A stretch of 64,000 bases of DNA from Ignavibacteria bacterium (GCA_019912545.1 JAIOIK010000075.1:1-64000), one strand, 5' to 3'; numbered from the stretch's first letter, positions 23,871-33,674 are shown. Notes: generated by a model not told the origin, from the letters alone. Numbers and translations: made by a program.

Positions 23871-25694
23871 TTGAAAAATTTGAAGCACAACGAAAAAATT
23901 AGAAATATTGCAATAATTGCTCATGTTGATCATGGAAAAACAACTCTGGTTGACCATATGTTCAGGCAAAGCGGAATGTTTAGGGATAATCAGGAAGTTG
24001 AAGACAGGGTTATGGATAGCATGGACCTTGAGCGTGAAAGAGGTATCACCATTTCGGCAAAGAACTGTTCTGTAGTATGGAATGGCGTGAAGATCAATAT
24101 TCTGGATACACCGGGGCATGCTGATTTTGGCGGAGAAGTTGAGCGCGCATTAATGATGGTTGACGGCGCAATTCTGCTCGTAGATGCTTCCGAAGGGCCA
24201 CTGCCTCAGACGAGGTTTGTCTTAAAAAAAGCACTTACTTCAGACAAAAAGATAGTTGTTGTTGTTAATAAAATAGATAGAAAAGATGCACGTGCCAAAG
24301 AAGTTTTAGATGAAATCTACAGTCTTTTCATGGACCTTGATGCGACAGAAGAGCAAATTGATTTCCCAATCCTTTACGCGATTGGCAGACAGGGAATTGC
24401 ACAGGAAACACTTGAAACTCCCGGAGTTGACCTTGCGCCGCTTTTCAATATGATTGTTAGTGAGATCCCGGGACCAACATATAGTGATGAAGAACCGTTC
24501 CAGCTTCTGGTGACTGATCTGGATTACTCAGATTATATCGGCAGACTGGCAATAGGAAAGGTTGCAAATGGTACTGCTCATATAAACGATTCACTCATCT
24601 GTATAAACGAAGAGGGCAGGCAGAATCCCCTGAAGATCACGAAACTCCAGGTGTATGATGGCATAAAACTGAAAGAAACTGAAACCATTGAAGCAGGAGA
24701 AATTGCTATCCTGGCTGGTATAGAGAATGTTCATATAGGCGATACAATTTGCGCAAAGGATAATCCGAAAGGATTGAAGAGAATAGTTGTAGATGAACCT
24801 ACAATTTCAATGGTCTTTGCAATCAATACTTCTCCGTTTTCGGGAATGGATGGAAAGTATGTTCAGTCTGCAAAGCTTAAAGAAAGGCTTTTCAAAGAGA
24901 CCCTGAGAAATGTTGCCCTGAAGTTTGAAGAGTCTGATAGCGCTGATACTTTTATCTTAAAGGGCCGGGGCGAATTCCAAATGGTTATACTTATTGAAAC
25001 ACTTCGCAGGGAAGGGTATGAAATGAGCGTGGGAAGGCCGCATGTTATATATAAGCAAAAGGACGGTAAAAGACTTGAACCAATAGAACATTTATTTATA
25101 GATTGTGAAGAGAGTTTTGTAGGCGTTGTTACCGATAAGCTTTCGCGCAGAAAAGGAAGAATGGTAAACCTGGTAAACCATGGAACAGGCAGAGTAAGAG
25201 TTGAATTCACAATTCCCTCGCGCGGCCTGATAGGATACCGAAACGAGTTTTTGACTGATACTAAAGGTACCGGTATTATGAATTCATACCTTGAAAGCTA
25301 TGAAGAACACAGGGGAGACTTTCCGATCAGGACAACGGGTTCGCTTGTATCTGATAGGCAGGGACAAACAACGGGTTACGCGCTGTTTAACCTTGAACCA
25401 CGCGGTACTTTGTTCTGCGCACCGGGCGAAAATGTTTACGAAGGGATGATAGTTGGCGAGCATAACAGGGATAATGATTTGAACGTGAATTCATGCAAAC
25501 CGAAGAAACTTTCTAATATGCGTGCTTCAAGCAAGGATGAAAGCATAATTTTAACTCCGGTAACACCAATGACACTTGAAAAAGCAATTGAGTTTATTAA
25601 CGATGATGAAATTGTAGAAGTCACTCCAAAGAATATCCGCTTAAGAAAGGTGATTCTTGCAGCTCAAAAAAGAGACAATGCTTCAAAGTCTTAA
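23871..25694 (+). CDS. typA: translational GTPase TypA/BipA
   Basis: 607 residues, normal for this ribosome-binding GTPase that supports 50S assembly at low temperature and stress. It begins with a TTG codon; no ATG is available near the conserved KIRNIAIIAHVDHGKTTLVD start. G1 (AHVDHGKTT), G2 (RERGIT), G3 (DTPGHADFGGEVER) and G4 (NKID) are all intact, followed by the EF-G-like beta-barrel domain and the TypA-specific C-terminal domain (SRGLIGYRNEFLTDT). A TATTTTTG at 23780-23787 could be its -7 element but the matching TTG is 26 bp away. Confidence 0.97.
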   Translation: MKNLKHNEKIRNIAIIAHVDHGKTTLVDHMFRQSGMFRDNQEVEDRVMDSMDLERERGITISAKNCSVVWNGVKINILDTPGHADFGGEVERALMMVDGAILLVDASEGPLPQTRFVLKKALTSDKKIVVVVNKIDRKDARAKEVLDEIYSLFMDLDATEEQIDFPILYAIGRQGIAQETLETPGVDLAPLFNMIVSEIPGPTYSDEEPFQLLVTDLDYSDYIGRLAIGKVANGTAHINDSLICINEEGRQNPLKITKLQVYDGIKLKETETIEAGEIAILAGIENVHIGDTICAKDNPKGLKRIVVDEPTISMVFAINTSPFSGMDGKYVQSAKLKERLFKETLRNVALKFEESDSADTFILKGRGEFQMVILIETLRREGYEMSVGRPHVIYKQKDGKRLEPIEHLFIDCEESFVGVVTDKLSRRKGRMVNLVNHGTGRVRVEFTIPSRGLIGYRNEFLTDTKGTGIMNSYLESYEEHRGDFPIRTTGSLVSDRQGQTTGYALFNLEPRGTLFCAPGENVYEGMIVGEHNRDNDLNVNSCKPKKLSNMRASSKDESIILTPVTPMTLEKAIEFINDDEIVEVTPKNIRLRKVILAAQKRDNASKS

Positions 25695-25781
25695 TATTTA
25701 ATTTGTATGTTATATATTACTAATAATTGTTAAATTACGAAAGTATCTATCAACTAACTTAAATAAAATATATAAAATAGA

Positions 25782-27479
25782 ATGAAATTCAGCAATATTC
25801 AGTACACCCGCCCCGACATCTCCGAATTCCAGGAAAAATTTCTTCACCTGGTGACCCTGTTTGAAAATGCAGATAGTGTTGATGAGCAGGACGCGCTAAT
25901 AAGAAACATTAACGATATGAGAATGGAGTTTATGACAGTTTGCACTTTGGCAAACATAAAATACTCTATTGATACTACAGATAAAGAGTTTGAAGAAGAA
26001 CAGAATTACTACGATGCAAACATGCCTGTTTATGACAGCATGATACATAAATATTACAGTTCTATTGTCAAATCTAAATTCAGGAAGGAACTTGAAGCAA
26101 AATGGGGCAAACAGCTCTTTGATGTTGCAGAAGTATCACTTAAAACTTTCGACCCTGTAATACTGGAAGATCTGAAACGCGAAAATGAACTGAGAACAGA
26201 TTATACAAAGCTGCTTGCATCAGCGAAAATATTTTTTGATGGTGAAGAAAGAAACTTGCAGGGGCTCGTTCCGTATATGGAATCGACGGACAGGGAAATC
26301 AGAAAAGCGGCTAATGAAGCAAAATGGAAATTCTTTGCAGATAATGCCGACGAATTCGACAGTTTATATGATGATATGGTTAAAGTCCGCGCGGGAATGG
26401 CAAAGAAACTCGGATATAATAATTTTGTACAAATGGGTTATGATAGAATGGGCAGAACCGACTACAATGCAGAGATGGTAGCAAAATTCAGGAAACAGGT
26501 TGAGGAGTTTATCGTGCCGGTTGCAGTTAGGCTAAAGCAGAAGCAGCAGAAAAGACTGGGAGTGGAATCATTTAAGTATTACGATCAGCCTTTAGACTAT
26601 AAATCAGGTAACGCAAAGCCGCATGGTTCATCGGATTGGATCGTGAACTGCGCAAAGAATATGTATTCTGAGCTTTCTCCTGAAACTAATGAGTTTTTCA
26701 ATTTCATGCTTGATAATGAAATGATGGACCTTGTTAATAAGAAGGGCAAAGATACAGGCGGCTATTGCACTTTCATTGAAAAATATAAAGCTCCTTTTAT
26801 ATTCTCCAATTTTAACGGTACGATGGGAGATATAGAAGTTCTGACCCATGAGGCCGGGCATGCTTTCCAGGCTTACTCAAGCCGTAATTTTGAAATTCCC
26901 GAATATTTCTTCCCAACTTCAGAGGCATGCGAAATACATTCAATGAGCATGGAGTTTCTGACATGGCCATGGATGAACTGTTTCTTTAAAGACCAGACTG
27001 AAAAATTTAAATATTCACACTTAAAAGGCTCGTTGATCTTTGTTCCATATGGCGTGACCGTGGACGAATTCCAGCACTGGGTTTATGAAAATCCTGAAGC
27101 ATCCCCGAAAGAAAGAAATCAGGCTTGGCTTAGAATTGAAAAGAAGTATCTTCCATATATAGATTACGATAAGAACGAGTTCCTTGAAAACGGCGGAAGG
27201 TGGCAGCAGCAGCGACATATATTTACAAGCCCTTTTTATTATATTGATTACTGCCTCGCACAAATCTGTGCCTTCCAGTTCTGGAAGAAATCCATAGATA
27301 ACCGTGAAAAGGCATTAGAGGATTATTTAAGGCTTTGTAAAGCAGGCGGAAGCCTTTCATTTCTTGAGCTGGTTAAAACAGCAGATCTTATTTCTCCTTT
27401 TAAGGATAATTGCATCGAATCTTTTGTCGGAGAGATAGACAAATGGCTTGAAGGCTTTGACGATCTAAACGTAAATTAA
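25782..27479 (+). CDS. M3-family oligoendopeptidase (PepF-like)
   Basis: 565-residue cytoplasmic zinc metallopeptidase. The HEAGH motif (356-360) gives two zinc ligands and the catalytic Glu357; the third ligand is a glutamate in SEACEIHSMSMEFL, about Glu384. The length and the HEAGHAFQAYSSR context are typical of the short M3 oligoendopeptidase F group, which cleaves short peptides. The next gene starts 18 bp later, so transcription may continue into the unknown membrane-protein run. Confidence 0.94.
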   Translation: MKFSNIQYTRPDISEFQEKFLHLVTLFENADSVDEQDALIRNINDMRMEFMTVCTLANIKYSIDTTDKEFEEEQNYYDANMPVYDSMIHKYYSSIVKSKFRKELEAKWGKQLFDVAEVSLKTFDPVILEDLKRENELRTDYTKLLASAKIFFDGEERNLQGLVPYMESTDREIRKAANEAKWKFFADNADEFDSLYDDMVKVRAGMAKKLGYNNFVQMGYDRMGRTDYNAEMVAKFRKQVEEFIVPVAVRLKQKQQKRLGVESFKYYDQPLDYKSGNAKPHGSSDWIVNCAKNMYSELSPETNEFFNFMLDNEMMDLVNKKGKDTGGYCTFIEKYKAPFIFSNFNGTMGDIEVLTHEAGHAFQAYSSRNFEIPEYFFPTSEACEIHSMSMEFLTWPWMNCFFKDQTEKFKYSHLKGSLIFVPYGVTVDEFQHWVYENPEASPKERNQAWLRIEKKYLPYIDYDKNEFLENGGRWQQQRHIFTSPFYYIDYCLAQICAFQFWKKSIDNREKALEDYLRLCKAGGSLSFLELVKTADLISPFKDNCIESFVGEIDKWLEGFDDLNVN

Positions 27480-27497
27480 ACTAAACATCTATTAATA

Positions 27498-28127
27498 GTG
27501 AAAGCATTATTAATACTATTATTGTTTTTGGCTTCATTCAGCCTGTTAAGTGCAGACGAGCTGCCAATTGGCAAGAAATATATAGTTCACGAAACCGAAA
27601 TTGTTAATAAAGACGTTTTTAGTGATTACATATTTCTTGCTGCTTTTAAAGATTATAATGAAGGTACGATGTATGAATCATGCAGAATCTATGATAACAG
27701 TGCATCCTGCGGGAGTTCGGTTTTCGCGGTCAGGAAAAGTGATTATGATTCAAATGCTATAAATATATCTGGAGTGAGCGATTACACAGAGCAGTGCCGC
27801 AAGATTGATAGTTACATTCGCGGAAACAAGAATTATGTAAAACTCTTTGATGTGGATTGCAGCAATACAGCAAATAATAACACCCCATACGATAAAGTTA
27901 TCGAAAAGTACGAAATAGAATCTATCAATCATGATGACGGGAAAGCTCTTTTAAAAAAGATCAAAACAGTTTATTTGGATGGTCAAGATAGGATCATAGA
28001 CGAAAAGAAAGGTCTTAATCAGCAATTGGAGGACAGTAATAAATCCGGATATATTTACTATTCGCTTCCGATTCTATCACTCGTGTTCATATTAACATTT
28101 GTGGTTTTGAGAAAGAGAAAATTGTAA
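27498..28127 (+). CDS. exported C-anchored protein of unknown family, paralogue 1
   Basis: 209 residues from a GTG start. It has a signal peptide (about 1-19, ending LLSA), a globular part of about 160 residues with six cysteines, and a single C-terminal membrane helix followed by RKRKL, so it should be a type I membrane protein facing the periplasm. It shares the pattern LPxGKKxxx ... DYxFLA ... GVSDYTEQCRKIDSYI with the next gene, which makes them paralogues. I do not recognise the family. Confidence 0.7.
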   Translation: MKALLILLLFLASFSLLSADELPIGKKYIVHETEIVNKDVFSDYIFLAAFKDYNEGTMYESCRIYDNSASCGSSVFAVRKSDYDSNAINISGVSDYTEQCRKIDSYIRGNKNYVKLFDVDCSNTANNNTPYDKVIEKYEIESINHDDGKALLKKIKTVYLDGQDRIIDEKKGLNQQLEDSNKSGYIYYSLPILSLVFILTFVVLRKRKL

Positions 28128-28131
28128 TGTT

Positions 28132-28791
28132 ATGAAATATCTAATGTTGTTTTTTGCGATACTCTCATCTTTCCAAAGTTCTAGGTCTGATTTGCTGCCT
28201 GAGGGTAAGAAAAAAATATCATTCAGCTTCGTTATAACAAACATTGGTGATTATCCGGAATATGTATTTCTGGCATATCCTGTCAACCAGTCCAGGGGAA
28301 GACCAATGATTGAATTCACGAAGCTGGAACATGGAAAAGCTACTGGGTTAGCTTGCAGGTATGGCAACCCTGTAATCTATGCTATAAAGAAAGATCTATT
28401 CAATCCTGCTGATCTGGATATTTCCGGAATTGAAGATGAAAAGTCACAACTAAAAAAACTGGATAGTTTTTTTACCGGCAACAACAATCTAATTCCATCT
28501 CTAAAGATAACGTGTAGTTCACTGGCTGATAGAGATGCCAAATATCATTACGTTCAGGATGAATATCAAATACAGAGCATCAAAACTGATACTATGATAA
28601 TAGATCGTGGAGAAACCATATATAAAGATAGAAGCGGCAATAAAATTAATAGTGAAGAGTCTCCATTGAAGCCCGAAGGAGATCTTTTGCCTCCAACAAA
28701 GAAATATACAGGTTATTTATACTTTGCATTGCCGGTACTTGCAATTATTGCTGTTGTTTCACTTGTAGTTATAAAGAAAATGAAAAAATAG
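28132..28791 (+). CDS. exported C-anchored protein of unknown family, paralogue 2
   Basis: 219 residues, starting 4 bp after the previous gene. Signal peptide (about 1-19), then LLPEGKKKI, EYVFLAYP and GIEDEKSQLKKLDSFFTGNNN, each aligning with the upstream paralogue, and a C-terminal membrane helix (YLYFALPVLAIIAVVSLVVI) ending KKMKK. The duplicated pair, both with one C-terminal anchor, suggests a heteromeric membrane complex facing the periplasm. Function unknown. Confidence 0.7.
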   Translation: MKYLMLFFAILSSFQSSRSDLLPEGKKKISFSFVITNIGDYPEYVFLAYPVNQSRGRPMIEFTKLEHGKATGLACRYGNPVIYAIKKDLFNPADLDISGIEDEKSQLKKLDSFFTGNNNLIPSLKITCSSLADRDAKYHYVQDEYQIQSIKTDTMIIDRGETIYKDRSGNKINSEESPLKPEGDLLPPTKKYTGYLYFALPVLAIIAVVSLVVIKKMKK

Positions 28792-28794
28792 TCA

Positions 28795-29127
28795 ATGCCT
28801 ATTTACTTCACGGCATTATTGGTTACAATTGCTGTAGAGTATCTAGTTTATCTTGCCATGTTAAGGCAAAAACCCTTTCAACTTCTTACATATTCAATTA
28901 TCATAAACTGCCTGACCCAGCCTTTAGCTTATTATGTATATTTCTATTTAATTCCTGCCGGGTTAACTAATAATTCTCTTAATTTATATTTCATAATTGT
29001 TGAAATTCTTGTATTTTTAATTGAAAGTTTCTTATTACAGCTTTTGTTGAGGGTAATATACACTAAAGCCCTCCTGATATCGTTTATCGCTAATATAATA
29101 ACCGCTCTTCTGAGCTTTGTATTATGA
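28795..29127 (+). CDS. small multi-pass membrane protein, unknown
   Basis: 110 residues, almost entirely hydrophobic, with about four predicted membrane helices and few charged residues. The stop codon overlaps the start of the next gene (ATGA, 4 bp), so translation of the two is coupled. No family recognised. Confidence 0.65.
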   Translation: MPIYFTALLVTIAVEYLVYLAMLRQKPFQLLTYSIIINCLTQPLAYYVYFYLIPAGLTNNSLNLYFIIVEILVFLIESFLLQLLLRVIYTKALLISFIANIITALLSFVL

Positions 29128-30167
29128 AAAAATTAATATTGCCGCTTAGCCTCGGGATCGCCCATGGAATTTCAGATTGTTCGGCTGGTATGCTGCTTGG
29201 AAGCCTTGCCGATTCAATTTCAATTTACGGAATTGGAACATTAGTGCTTATTTACAATTTAATTGCTTTTGGAGGGCAGCCGCTTGCCGGTATCCTTACC
29301 GATAAGTTACATAATCCAAAATTTGCTGCCATAATTGGGTTAGGCCTAATGTCAGGTGCGCTTCTTTTGAGCACATTCAATCCAATGCTATCTGTGATAC
29401 TTGCCGGAGTTGCCTCTGCGCTATTTCATGTAGGCGGGGGAGCATTGGCTCTTTGTTCCACACCGGATAAAGCTTCCGGACCCGGTTTGTTTTCAGCGCC
29501 GGGTGTTGCAGGTCTTGCAATTGGGGGATATATGGCAATTAACGGTATTAATGCATTAATTACTTTAATAGTGCTGTTAATTATTATTGGTGTAGTAATT
29601 TATTTACTGCCCTCTCTTGATCTACCCTATAATAATTCAAAGGTTGAAACTGATATTGATAAGCATGATTTGATCATGCTTATATTGCTGATGGCCATTG
29701 CACTTCGCTCAGCGGTATGGAATGTGTTTCAATACATTGAACAAGGTGACATGAAGAATATAATTTTGATCTCAGTTGCAGCCGCAAGCGGAAAAGTCTA
29801 TGGCGGCTTTTTAGCCGATAGGACCGGCTGGCGAAGGTATTCATTAATTGCACTCGGTTTATCTATCCCGTTGCTTATTACAGGCAAAGAAAATTTATTT
29901 CTTCTTCTGCCGGGAATTTCATTGCTTCAATCTGTAACTCCGGTTTTGGCAGCTTCTGTAGTTAAAACCATTCCCAGGATGCCTGCAACTTCAGCAGGTC
30001 TGGCATTTGGGCTTGCAATTGCGGTTGGTGGATTACCATTTATTGCAGGAATTGATCTTAGTATACTTGGTTCACCACTTCTATTATTCAGTGCAATTAT
30101 ATTGACGGTTTTGATCCTTTGGTTCGCTATGAAAAAAATTGTATTGTTCCCCAAAAAACTAAATTAG
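29124..30167 (+). CDS. MFS-like membrane transporter
   Basis: 347 residues, about ten to eleven hydrophobic helices. The segment FGGQPLAGILTDKLHNPKFA resembles the loop 2-3 motif of major-facilitator carriers, and AASGKVYGGFLADRTGWRRY is the equivalent in the second half, indicating the usual internal duplication. The protein is shorter than standard 12-helix carriers (about 400 aa). Substrate unknown. It is translationally coupled to the small membrane protein before it. Confidence 0.75.
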   Translation: MKKLILPLSLGIAHGISDCSAGMLLGSLADSISIYGIGTLVLIYNLIAFGGQPLAGILTDKLHNPKFAAIIGLGLMSGALLLSTFNPMLSVILAGVASALFHVGGGALALCSTPDKASGPGLFSAPGVAGLAIGGYMAINGINALITLIVLLIIIGVVIYLLPSLDLPYNNSKVETDIDKHDLIMLILLMAIALRSAVWNVFQYIEQGDMKNIILISVAAASGKVYGGFLADRTGWRRYSLIALGLSIPLLITGKENLFLLLPGISLLQSVTPVLAASVVKTIPRMPATSAGLAFGLAIAVGGLPFIAGIDLSILGSPLLLFSAIILTVLILWFAMKKIVLFPKKLN

Positions 30168-30172
30168 ACTAC

Positions 30173-30634
30173 TTGCTTAATAAATTATTAAACTATACTC
30201 AGATCTACAACCTATGGATTAATAAAGGATCAACTAAAGAAGCTGCAGTTGAGCTTACACTTCAACAGATGGATGCTTTGGAAATGATAATTGAAGACGA
30301 TGTATCATGGAAACGGCTTCTTGAAATTACTGATAGAGGGAGGAGAAACGACGCATGGCTTGCTTCGGACTGGCCTTCTGGATTTGATGAACTTGTGCTT
30401 TGTGTACCCTTATGTAAGCTTGTCGATTGGAATTGTGCAGCGTGCACTATCGGTTCCCGTCAGGAGAACAATTCCTGTTCGCACGATTATTCGCTTTTTG
30501 GTTACATTGGTGAGCTTGCTGTCGCAGGAAGAAGAGCTGAGCTCATCGCTCAAATTGAGAATGCAAGGAAAATGCTTTATAACGAGAATTATTCCTGGAA
30601 TATCCATAAATGTGAACTTGAGATCAGGGTTTAA
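30173..30634 (+). CDS. cysteine-containing soluble protein, unknown
   Basis: About 153 residues if it starts at the TTG at 30173, just past the carrier's stop; an in-frame TTG at 30119 would overlap the carrier by 49 bases. No ATG is available until well inside. It has no signal peptide. A central cysteine group (LVDWNCAACTIGSRQENNSC, then SHDYS) may bind a metal. The rest is helical and acidic. It is part of the same tight gene run and ends 2 bp before the CPXCG-type gene. No family recognised. Confidence 0.65.
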   Translation: MLNKLLNYTQIYNLWINKGSTKEAAVELTLQQMDALEMIIEDDVSWKRLLEITDRGRRNDAWLASDWPSGFDELVLCVPLCKLVDWNCAACTIGSRQENNSCSHDYSLFGYIGELAVAGRRAELIAQIENARKMLYNENYSWNIHKCELEIRV

Positions 30635-30636
30635 AG

Positions 30637-30813
30637 ATGGAGTGCTTTTTCACATGTCCGTACTGCCTGGAAGAGATTTCGATGATACTCGATGTTTCAG
30701 TTGAAAGGCAATCGTATGTTGAAGATTGTGAAGTTTGCTGCCGGCCCATTAGCATTAATTTTGAAATAACAGATAATAAGATTTCCATTTTTGAAGCAGA
30801 AAGTACTCATTGA
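30637..30813 (+). CDS. CPXCG-motif cysteine-rich small protein
   Basis: 58 residues, read directly from the DNA. The N-terminus has CPYC (Cys7, Cys10) and a second pair CEVC (Cys31, Cys34) plus Cys35, forming a probable zinc ribbon. This matches the small 'CPXCG motif' proteins common in Proteobacteria and Bacteroidota. The ATG follows the upstream stop by 2 bp and its stop overlaps the next ATG (TGATG). Function unknown; metal binding is inferred. Confidence 0.75.
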   Translation: MECFFTCPYCLEEISMILDVSVERQSYVEDCEVCCRPISINFEITDNKISIFEAESTH

Positions 30814-31127
30814 TGAAGAACGAGACGCAGCAGGTTTATGAAATAATCTCCGGAAACTTTGAGCTAGAAAGCCGTGATATACTTACTCTGGAAGATGTGA
30901 AGAAAGTGCTGGCTGATAGGATATTCTATCTTCTGGAGAACAATGTAGAGCATCTTGTGCAGATCATTTACAGGATTGATCTGAACCAGGAGAAAGTTGA
31001 TAATATCTTTGCTAATGAATCTAAAGAAGATATTGCCAGTTTGCTATCGGATGCGATTATAGAGCGTCAATTGATGAAAGTTCAAACAAGAATGAAATAT
31101 AAAAGTGAGGAGAAAAGACTTGAGTAA
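30813..31127 (+). CDS. small helical protein, unknown
   Basis: 104 residues from the ATG at 30813, which overlaps the CPXCG gene's stop by one base; a TTG one codon earlier is less likely. All-helical, acidic and lysine-rich, no cysteines, no membrane segment. The coupling suggests it works with the zinc-ribbon protein. No family recognised. Confidence 0.65.
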   Translation: MKNETQQVYEIISGNFELESRDILTLEDVKKVLADRIFYLLENNVEHLVQIIYRIDLNQEKVDNIFANESKEDIASLLSDAIIERQLMKVQTRMKYKSEEKRLE

Positions 31128-31304
31128 AAGACACTAGTCCGCAGGGACTGAGTTGATCAGGGAAGGACTCATCGGGCTTTCCGTAATTATTTAAAACACT
31201 ATTGACCTGATTGAGAAACTAAACCCTGCTTTGTGCCCTACTTAAAATATTGTAAATATATAAGTTTGACATTCGGTTATAACTGTCACACTTTGAAAGT
31301 TTTT

Positions 31305-32213
31305 ATGTCTAAGAGTATAATTATGGTAAATCCGTTTACAGAAAAATACGGTATTGATACCACAGATAGCGAGTTGATAGATAAAGCTCTAAAAGGAGAC
31401 AGGAAATCACTCGAAGATCTTATTTACCGGCACCAGGCGTGGATATATAATGTAGCTCTGAGGATGGTCTTTTATCCTCAGGAAGCTGAAGATGTTACTC
31501 AGGAAATTCTCATCAAGATCCTTACCAAGCTTTCAACTTTCAGGGGTGAGAGCAGTTTCAGGACATGGGTTTACAGGATAGTTGTGAACCATGTATTGAA
31601 CATGAAGAAATCCAAAGGTGAAAGAGTGCATGCTGATAATTTTGATGACTATTGGAAGTTAATCGAAAAAGTTCCTGATAATGATCTTCCAAACAAAGAT
31701 GCTTACTCTGTAGAAATGGATACACTTGTAAAAGAAGTGAAAGTCAGCTGTATGTCTGGGATGCTGCTGTGTCTTAACCGTGAACAGAGACTCATATATA
31801 TCCTTGGCGTTATATTCCAGGTAACAGATAGAGTTGGCGCTGAGATCATGGATATAACTCGCGATAATTTCAGGCAAAGACTTTCGAGAGCAAGAAAGCA
31901 TATGTTTAACTTCATGCACGATAAATGCGGCTTAATGGATAGTAATAATCCATGCAAATGTGAGAAAAAGACTAAAGTACTGATAGAAAGCGGGTATGTC
32001 AATCCGAAGAAGCTGTTGTTTAACATTAATTATATCTATGGCGTCGAAAGTGCCGCTGAGGAAAAATCCGAAAGATTCGATGAGCTTCTTGATGACAAGG
32101 CAACCATATTATTCCGGGAAAATCCGTTTCAGGATCCGCCAAATTTTGTTGATGAGCTGAGAGAAATCCTGGAACATAAAGAATTTAGAGACATTTTTAA
32201 TTTTACAAACTAA
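31305..32213 (+). CDS. ECF-type RNA polymerase sigma factor with C-terminal extension
   Basis: 302 residues from the ATG at 31305. A TAAGTTTG promoter-like element at 31261-31268 lies inside the longer frame from 31233, which argues against that start. Region 2 is clear (LIYRHQAWIYNVALRMV ... EDVTQEILIKILTKL, then FRTWVYRIVVNHVLN); region 4 follows (LNREQRLIYILGVIF ... TRDNFRQRLSRARKHMFNFM). A further 100 residues start with CGLMDSNNPCKCEKK, a cysteine motif seen in some extended ECF sigma factors, and may sense or bind a ligand. No anti-sigma gene is adjacent. Confidence 0.88.
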   Translation: MSKSIIMVNPFTEKYGIDTTDSELIDKALKGDRKSLEDLIYRHQAWIYNVALRMVFYPQEAEDVTQEILIKILTKLSTFRGESSFRTWVYRIVVNHVLNMKKSKGERVHADNFDDYWKLIEKVPDNDLPNKDAYSVEMDTLVKEVKVSCMSGMLLCLNREQRLIYILGVIFQVTDRVGAEIMDITRDNFRQRLSRARKHMFNFMHDKCGLMDSNNPCKCEKKTKVLIESGYVNPKKLLFNINYIYGVESAAEEKSERFDELLDDKATILFRENPFQDPPNFVDELREILEHKEFRDIFNFTN

Positions 32214-32257
32214 AAAACAATTGAAGTCATATTTAATAATATAATATAATAAAATAA

Positions 32258-33670
32258 ATGAAGAGAATTTTCTTATTTGTTTCAGCCCTCCTTCTTTTAA
32301 CTATTTCTGCCGGATCAACGGTAATTAATATACCCGGATCGCAGGCCACAATACAGGCCGGTATCAATGCTGCCGTAAACGGAGATACAGTACTGGTTGA
32401 ACCCGGAACTTACTTCGAGAACATCAATTTCCGGGGGAAGAACATTGTTGTAACAAGCAGATACTATTTAACTCTTGACCCGGCTACTATTAACGGTACA
32501 GTAATTAACGGTAGTACTCCGGTTGACCCTGATACTGCAAGCTGCGTAATTATTGCGCATTATGAAGATTCTACTACGGTACTTCAGGGATTCACTATAA
32601 CCGGCGGCACAGGTACACGCTGGGATGATGAACATGCCGTGGGCAACAGATACCGGGAAGGCGGTGGTGTTTTGATCCAGTATTCCAAACCGATTATTCA
32701 GTACAATATTATCAGGAATAATCAGGCAATAAACATTACCGGTGCGGTTGGCGCGGGTGGCGGTGGAATCAGAATGGGGGATAGTAATCCTACAGTGATA
32801 AACAACATCATTATGCAGAACCAGGGAAGGTATGGTCCCGGGATTGTTTTGAATTACTCAGGCGGCACATTTAAGAATAATATAATAATGCTCAATACCG
32901 GAGGCCAAAATTATGGCGGCGGCGGTGCTTTCTGGATACTTTCTACTTCACCGGTGGGTCCACGAATAATTGAAAATAACACAATAATTAACAACACAAC
33001 TACTTCAGGTTGTGGAGGCATACTTTGTAATGGTACAATTATTACTATAAGAAATAATATCATAAGAGGAAATGCTTCAACAAATTCGGGACAGATCGAT
33101 CCTGTTGGAGGAACTGTCACTGCAACATATAATAACATTCAGGGTGGATTTACTGGAACCGGTAACATTAATCTTGAACCTGTATATGCAGACTCGAACT
33201 ATATTCTTGCACAGGGCTCGCCAGGTATTGATCAAGGTGATTCAAGCACGGTTTATAATGATCTTGCTGATCTCGTTAATCCCTCACTTGCACGATATCC
33301 CTCAAGAGGCGACTTGAGGAATGATATGGGCGCCTATGGAGGGCCTCTCACAAAGATTCTCACAAATCTGCTTATTGGCATTCCGCCCATAGGTTCAGAG
33401 TTACCGGTTGAATTTGGTTTATATCAGAATTACCCGAATCCGTTTAACCCGAATACAAAGATAACTTTTGATCTCCCGTTAAATGATCATGTCACTCTGA
33501 AAGTTTATGATGCTGCTGGCAGAGAAGTATCGATATTGGTTAATGAATTCAGGCAAGCAGGCAGGTATGTATTAGATCTTAACTTAACCCAGTTTTCTTC
33601 GGGAATATATTTTTATAGACTCATAAGCGGAAATATTTCAATTACAAAAAAGATGATATTGATAAAGTAA
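32258..33670 (+). CDS. T9SS-sorted right-handed beta-helix protein
   Basis: 470 residues: signal peptide (about 1-20), a parallel beta-helix domain of pectate-lyase/DUF1565 type (IQAGINAAVNGDTVLVEPGTY, then many NNIIxxN rungs), and a C-terminal type-A sorting domain from about residue 390 (NYPNPFNPNTKITF ... IYFYRLISGN). It is exported through T9SS to the surface. The rungs suggest polysaccharide binding or cleavage; catalytic residues cannot be assigned. Confidence 0.88.
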   Translation: MKRIFLFVSALLLLTISAGSTVINIPGSQATIQAGINAAVNGDTVLVEPGTYFENINFRGKNIVVTSRYYLTLDPATINGTVINGSTPVDPDTASCVIIAHYEDSTTVLQGFTITGGTGTRWDDEHAVGNRYREGGGVLIQYSKPIIQYNIIRNNQAINITGAVGAGGGGIRMGDSNPTVINNIIMQNQGRYGPGIVLNYSGGTFKNNIIMLNTGGQNYGGGGAFWILSTSPVGPRIIENNTIINNTTTSGCGGILCNGTIITIRNNIIRGNASTNSGQIDPVGGTVTATYNNIQGGFTGTGNINLEPVYADSNYILAQGSPGIDQGDSSTVYNDLADLVNPSLARYPSRGDLRNDMGAYGGPLTKILTNLLIGIPPIGSELPVEFGLYQNYPNPFNPNTKITFDLPLNDHVTLKVYDAAGREVSILVNEFRQAGRYVLDLNLTQFSSGIYFYRLISGNISITKKMILIK

Positions 33671-33674
33671 TGAA

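Noticed and set aside
31136-31149. Small hairpin AGTCC/GGACT after the helical-protein gene
   Set aside because: Only five base pairs and no T-run; not convincing as a terminator or repeat.
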